Made by a program: the position numbers and the translations under genes
Source: Cercis canadensis
Lineage: Eukaryota > Streptophyta > Magnoliopsida > Fabales > Fabaceae
Length of the DNA: 64,000 nt
Direction: 5' to 3'
Assembly (NCBI GenBank): GCA_003255065.1
Contig: QAOA01007503.1
Coordinates: 185,504-249,503 of the forward strand
Notes under the pieces: model-generated
The model's input: the letters and a program-made list of their open reading frames with translations, nothing else
What the model was told of the DNA's origin: nothing
The model's database searches: none
Shown: piece after piece, positions 62,680 through 64,000 of the stretch
Layout of the letters: every line of letters begins with the position of its first letter
Position numbering within the stretch: position 1 is the stretch's first letter

Positions 62680-64000
62680 TATCCAGCAAAAAGAGTGAAG
62701 TTTAAAACAAAATTGCTGCTTTTTCCCCCATGAGTTCTCCTTGTACCGTATGCCAGAAGGTTGTTATTTATTGATGCGTGGGAATAAAGCCGAAGCCACC
62801 CCTGTTTGGCTGTAAATCCCTCCCAAACATTGTGGGCCACAAGAATTCTTGAAGGAATAAACTTAAAAGTGTGGCTTCTGTTGCGGCAGCCCGAGAGTGA
62901 AATTTTCTGGACAATACCATTGTGACGCCTCGGCACCGATCGGCCACGTGTACTGTAGGGACTGGGTCCACTTTTAACGCACAACGCGTCCGTGACCAGG
63001 TACTAGTCTTCAATCACTGGGACGTGGGAACCATCGTGTGATCCAACAATGTATTTGGTGCAAGCAACGTTTGTGTCTTTTGAAAATTTCAGTGAACTTT
63101 CTTTTTGGCCATTGAAAATTTGGTTTGCGATTTCTCAATCTATACCCCAACCCCACATGGGCCTGGCAAGTAGGCAACCCACTAGGCCTCTTCCTTGATT
63201 ATTTTTATTATCTTCTGGCCATTAAAGTTAGGCCGAATGACGACATTATAACGCTATTTCCTTGCTATAGCAGAAAGTAGTTACGACTTATGACGTTTAG
63301 TTTGAGAACAGCTCATCCCCTTTTCTCCTTTTCAGAAAATGAACAATTTTTCTAAAGAATTATAAAATTTTTAAAAATAATTTATTTTTTTATCCATTAT
63401 TAGAAATAATCTAATAAAAACTTATGTTATTATGTTCATAGTATACACCAGTATTGTTTGTTGAAAGGTTCTCTTCTTGTGTCTTCCACGAAAATATAAT
63501 TTTTTCCTCATTTCTGTCCCACCCAGCCATAATCAAGGCTGCCTCCAAATGACTATTCCGAGTTTTTTAATGATGATAAGATCACGAATTGCGTGACCCG
63601 CCAGCTGGCTTAATAATTTCCCAATCTTTGAATACAAAATCTTCTTCTTAATTTATTCCAACTTTAAATTTATTTTGATTAATTGAGCAATTTACATTAC
63701 ATTTTCTACTATTTTTGTTTGTGATGTGAATTCCACCTTTCTTCAGATTCTAGTGAGGAGGGTTTTCTATTTTCGTTTTTTAATTAATCTTAAAATCAAG
63801 TTCATGGAACTCCATCCTGTACAGGCTTTTTCCTTTTCTGAGGTCAGCTCCGTAATTTAGGGCATAAAGATGAATCCAACTTCAGATTCACAAAGTCACA
63901 CCTGCAAGTCTGCATAACAAGACAGGGAAACACACTGCACAACCTAACTGAAATTAAATCAAAATCAAATATAGAAGTATAGAAATAAAATAAAAAATAA
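62680..64000. other. Intergenic, right edge
   Basis: Contains a GC-richer patch (62880-63050) with two overlapping minus-strand open frames of about 100 and 80 codons that fit no family I know, then AT-rich DNA. It may be the promoter of a gene beyond the window. No gene is supported. Confidence 0.4.

Noticed and set aside
1..64000. tRNA, rRNA, snoRNA genes and CRISPR arrays
   Set aside because: None was recognised by eye. CRISPR arrays are not expected in a plant nuclear genome. A tRNA or snoRNA could have been missed without a covariance search.

Overview
The window is nuclear DNA of a flowering plant, most likely a woody eudicot. It is AT-rich, its genes have many small GT-AG introns, the coding exons are typical of land plants, and intergenic DNA holds plant MITEs, a TRIM retrotransposon and a hAT element. 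I cannot name the species. Single Ns inside long A or T runs are assembly gaps. Gene models were built by hand from splice sites and reading phase; no transcript data were available.

Layout. On the + strand: an EamA/SLC35F-type transporter (1263-5503), EMC7 (6689-10152), a hydroxyproline O-galactosyltransferase (11295-16442) and an organellar cysteinyl-tRNA synthetase (17665-22186). Three TOPLESS-derived genes follow: TPL-like A (minus, 22930-28048), TPL-like B (plus, 33371-34384) and TPL-like C (plus, 37601-41757). On the - strand come a MEMO1-family protein (43681-47099), a PHOX-type TPR/PB1 co-chaperone (50637-52905) and a mitochondrial MICU-type calcium sensor (54327-58536). The last 5 kb holds no gene I recognise. 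It has a foldback MITE and a nested pair of DNA transposons, the inner one carrying what looks like the first exon of a Puf6/APUM24-like gene.

The main discovery is the TOPLESS-derived cluster. Normal TOPLESS co-repressors are about 1,100 residues: an N-terminal LisH/CTLH/CRA tetramer domain (TPD), a linker and two WD40 propellers. A (654 aa) and C (607 aa) keep the TPD and the second propeller but lack the first. B (201 aa) is a bare TPD. All three have intact frames, matching splice phases in the TPD exons and an apparent intron in the 5' UTR, so they look like functional genes. They may act as a short-form repressor plus a microProtein-like partner, which is inference.

The housekeeping genes match, from memory, a collinear block in Arabidopsis (MICU, PHOX, MEMO, HPGT, EMC7 and EamA transporter around At4g32060-At4g32140 and At2g25280-At2g25310). 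The TOPLESS cluster and the cysteinyl-tRNA synthetase sit inside this old block.
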